Assembly: GCF_001544975.2 (NCBI RefSeq)
Contig: NZ_FCOG02000023.1
Span: forward strand, 47,285 to 111,284
Length of the DNA: 64,000 bases
Reading direction: 5' to 3'
Source: Caballeronia arationis
Lineage (GTDB): Bacteria > Pseudomonadota > Gammaproteobacteria > Burkholderiales > Burkholderiaceae
Part shown: positions 62,595-64,000 of the stretch, piece after piece
How positions within the stretch are numbered: the first letter of the stretch is position 1
How the letters are laid out: each line of letters opens with the position of its first letter
The notes under the pieces: generated by a model
Database searches by the model: none
Seen by the model: only the letters and a program-made list of their open reading frames with translations
Told to the model about the DNA's origin: nothing
Program-made: the position numbers and the translations under genes

Positions 62595-63839
62595 ATGTTA
62601 AAACGTCGTGAATTTCTTACAGGATTGACAGCAGTTGCCGGTAGCTATCTGCTGACTGCATGTGGTGGCAATTCGTCCGATGCGGGCGCCGAACTGAATG
62701 CGACGGCCGCTGCACAGTCGAATAGCGGCACGCTCATGCCGCCCGCCTCGTCGATCGTCGATGCCGCGGGCAATACGTGGACGCTCAAAAACGCCGGGAT
62801 ATATCGCGGTGGAGTGTCCATTTCGGCGCAGAACGTAAAGCTAGTGCTGTATTACAAGAACAACGTGTATCACCAGAACACGTCCAACGTGTGGTACATG
62901 TGGTCCACGTCGGAAACCAAATGGAAGGTCACCACGGACCCGCGCGCAGCGTCGTCAACCGCACCGGCGGGCCTCGCGGCAATCGGCTTGCATTGTGACG
63001 GTGACGGCAATACGAGCCAATACGATTCCTTCAGCCAATGGCTCGGCAAGCCGGTTCTGTATCGCGTTGTGTTCACCGCACAGGATTCCTTGAATGACAT
63101 CGCCAAGCCGTACTTCCTTGACGCGACCAGAATCTGGATCAACTCGAATCCGAGCCACGTAGAAGTGATTTCCGCGCCGCTCGTGCTGCCGGGCGACAGC
63201 GGTTTCTCGCCGATTACCAGTGGCCAGCGCGACAGTACGTTCAGGTCACTTGCGACCAACATCAAGGCGCTCGGCAATCCGTCGCAGGTCATCATCCGCC
63301 TCGGCTGGGAGCACAACGGCAACTGGTTCCCGTGGAGTTCGCTCAATGATCCGGCGGGCTACAAGGCGGCGTTCCGGCGCGTCGTGTCGGTGATGCGCTC
63401 CGTCGCGCCCGGAATCCGTTTCGACTGGTGCACGGACTATCAGAGCTATAGCAGCTTCGACTGGACGAGCGCATATCCCGGCGATGACGTGGTCGATGTC
63501 ATCTCGATGGACATCTACGACGAATACAACCAGGGCTGGTCGGACGTGCTCAATGCACCCAACGGCATCGGCCTGGTCGCATATCGCGCGTTCTGCAAGG
63601 CGCACAACAAGCCGGAAGCCTATCCGGAATGGGGCTGCTCGACCGCCAGCGCTGGGCATGGCGACTCGCCGGCATTCATCGACAATATGTACTCGTGGAT
63701 TTCGTCCGGCGCGCCCAACGTCCTCTACCATTCATACTGGAATACGAATCTCGGCGGACCGGACGCGGCCATTTATGGGCCGCTCGCGGGCCGAGTACCG
63801 AAGGCAGCGGCCGAATATAAGGCTGTGTTCTCGCGCTAA
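62595..63839 (+). CDS. Exported GH26-like glycosidase, paralogue 2 (Tat-type lipoprotein, extra N-terminal domain)
   Basis: 414 aa. The N-terminus MLKRREFLTGLTAVAGSYLLTACGGN combines a twin-arginine-like motif with a lipobox (LTAC), so it is probably a lipoprotein. Residues 50-125 form a small beta domain (IVDAAGNTWTLKNAGIYRGG, YYKNNVYHQNTSNVWYMWS) absent from paralogue 1 and resembling carbohydrate-binding modules. The catalytic part mirrors paralogue 1: IIRLGWEHNGNWFPW and PEAYPEWGCSTAS keep both Glu residues. ATG 62595 is favoured by the signal sequence; in-frame ATGs at 62580 and 62538 exist and no Shine-Dalgarno decides. Confidence 0.8.
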   Translation: MLKRREFLTGLTAVAGSYLLTACGGNSSDAGAELNATAAAQSNSGTLMPPASSIVDAAGNTWTLKNAGIYRGGVSISAQNVKLVLYYKNNVYHQNTSNVWYMWSTSETKWKVTTDPRAASSTAPAGLAAIGLHCDGDGNTSQYDSFSQWLGKPVLYRVVFTAQDSLNDIAKPYFLDATRIWINSNPSHVEVISAPLVLPGDSGFSPITSGQRDSTFRSLATNIKALGNPSQVIIRLGWEHNGNWFPWSSLNDPAGYKAAFRRVVSVMRSVAPGIRFDWCTDYQSYSSFDWTSAYPGDDVVDVISMDIYDEYNQGWSDVLNAPNGIGLVAYRAFCKAHNKPEAYPEWGCSTASAGHGDSPAFIDNMYSWISSGAPNVLYHSYWNTNLGGPDAAIYGPLAGRVPKAAAEYKAVFSR

Positions 63840-63863
63840 GAAGCAGTAGAGCGATTATGCGAA

Positions 63864-63908
63864 GTGCCGGTCAGGGTCAGAATGTTAACATAAGGCCCTC
63901 ACCGGCAC
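63864..63908. terminator. Hairpin after the GH26-like gene
   Basis: GTGCCGGTCAGGGTC pairs with GGCCCTCACCGGCAC (one mismatch, one G-T) around AGAATGTTAACATAA. No T-tract on either strand; may serve as a bidirectional stop between two convergent genes. Confidence 0.5.
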
Positions 63909-63945
63909 TCACGCATCACACGAATTGACCGGCGTTTCGTCCGGT

Positions 63946-64000
63946 TCATTTCGACACCTTCGGCCTCTTCCCGGCGACCGCCACCGCGTCTTTCGCCGCG
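63946..64000 (-). CDS. C-terminal end of a minus-strand gene cut by the window edge
   Basis: Reading leftward from base 64000, the frame gives AAKDAVAVAGKRPKVSK and a TGA at 63946-63948. Only about 18 residues are visible, with a Lys/Ala-rich tail. The upstream hairpin at 63864-63908 would suit its 3' end. Product unknown; a chance frame cannot be excluded. Confidence 0.4.
   Translation of the reverse strand, partial: AAKDAVAVAGKRPKVSK

Noticed and set aside
1..64000. CRISPR arrays, tRNA or rRNA genes, transposase or integrase genes
   Set aside because: Looked for regular spaced repeats, tRNA-like CCA-ended cloverleafs and DDE or tyrosine recombinase motifs among the readable frames; none was convincing.

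Overview
The window is a 64 kb piece of a high-GC betaproteobacterial chromosome. Gene content and codon use point to the Burkholderia / Caballeronia / Paraburkholderia group: polyhydroxyalkanoate genes (PhaZ depolymerase, phasin), NasST-type nitrate control, DUF2760 with Hsp70-like genes, RND efflux, and an exopolysaccharide locus. I saw no rRNA, tRNA, CRISPR array, phage or transposase gene.

Layout. (1) 1-4392, nitrate assimilation: a nitrate/nitrite MFS transporter cut by the left edge faces cobA (siroheme synthesis) across about 700 bp. That region holds two divergent sigma-54 promoters, three NtrC-like boxes, and two leaders that each carry an ANTAR-type hexaloop hairpin pair followed by an intrinsic terminator. 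nasT (ANTAR antiterminator) and nasS (cytoplasmic nitrate sensor) follow. (2) 4428-4930 and 31691-32325: two copies of a non-coding long inverted-repeat element, each just 5' of a gene. (3) 4999-11404: adenosine-specific kinase, then DUF2760-Hsp70-Hsp70/DUF3731 and a small basic protein. (4) 11627-14999: hybrid histidine kinase, LuxR-type response regulator, lone receiver protein. (5) 15075-23125 (all minus): aldose epimerase, ABC importer, DapA-like aldolase, GntR regulator and BKACE enzyme, probably an uptake and catabolic unit for an organic acid or sugar acid. (6) 23401-25707: small exported or unknown proteins. (7) 25799-34404: RND efflux operon (outer membrane factor, adaptor, pump), then an OmpR/EnvZ-type pair. 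(8) 34502-45750: cupin, PHA depolymerase, GST, alcohol dehydrogenase, phasin, methyltransferase, a large PAS hybrid kinase, and a DUF3857 transglutaminase-like protein. (9) 46433-49510: a compact operon of SCO copper chaperone, a bacterial galactose oxidase fused to a ricin-B lectin domain, and a c-type cytochrome. (10) 49665-63839: exopolysaccharide locus (three GT4 glycosyltransferases, deacetylase, Wzy-like polymerase, Wzc-like BY-kinase, Wzx-like flippase) with two paralogous GH26-like glycosidases, one internal and one at the far end.

The two most rewarding parts are the nitrate control region, where nitrogen status (NtrC/sigma-54) and nitrate (NasS-NasT-ANTAR RNA) appear to be combined on both divergent transcripts, and the SCO / galactose oxidase / cytochrome operon beside the EPS locus, where every known copper-radical active-site residue of galactose oxidase is present. 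All functional calls come from reading motifs; no database search was run.
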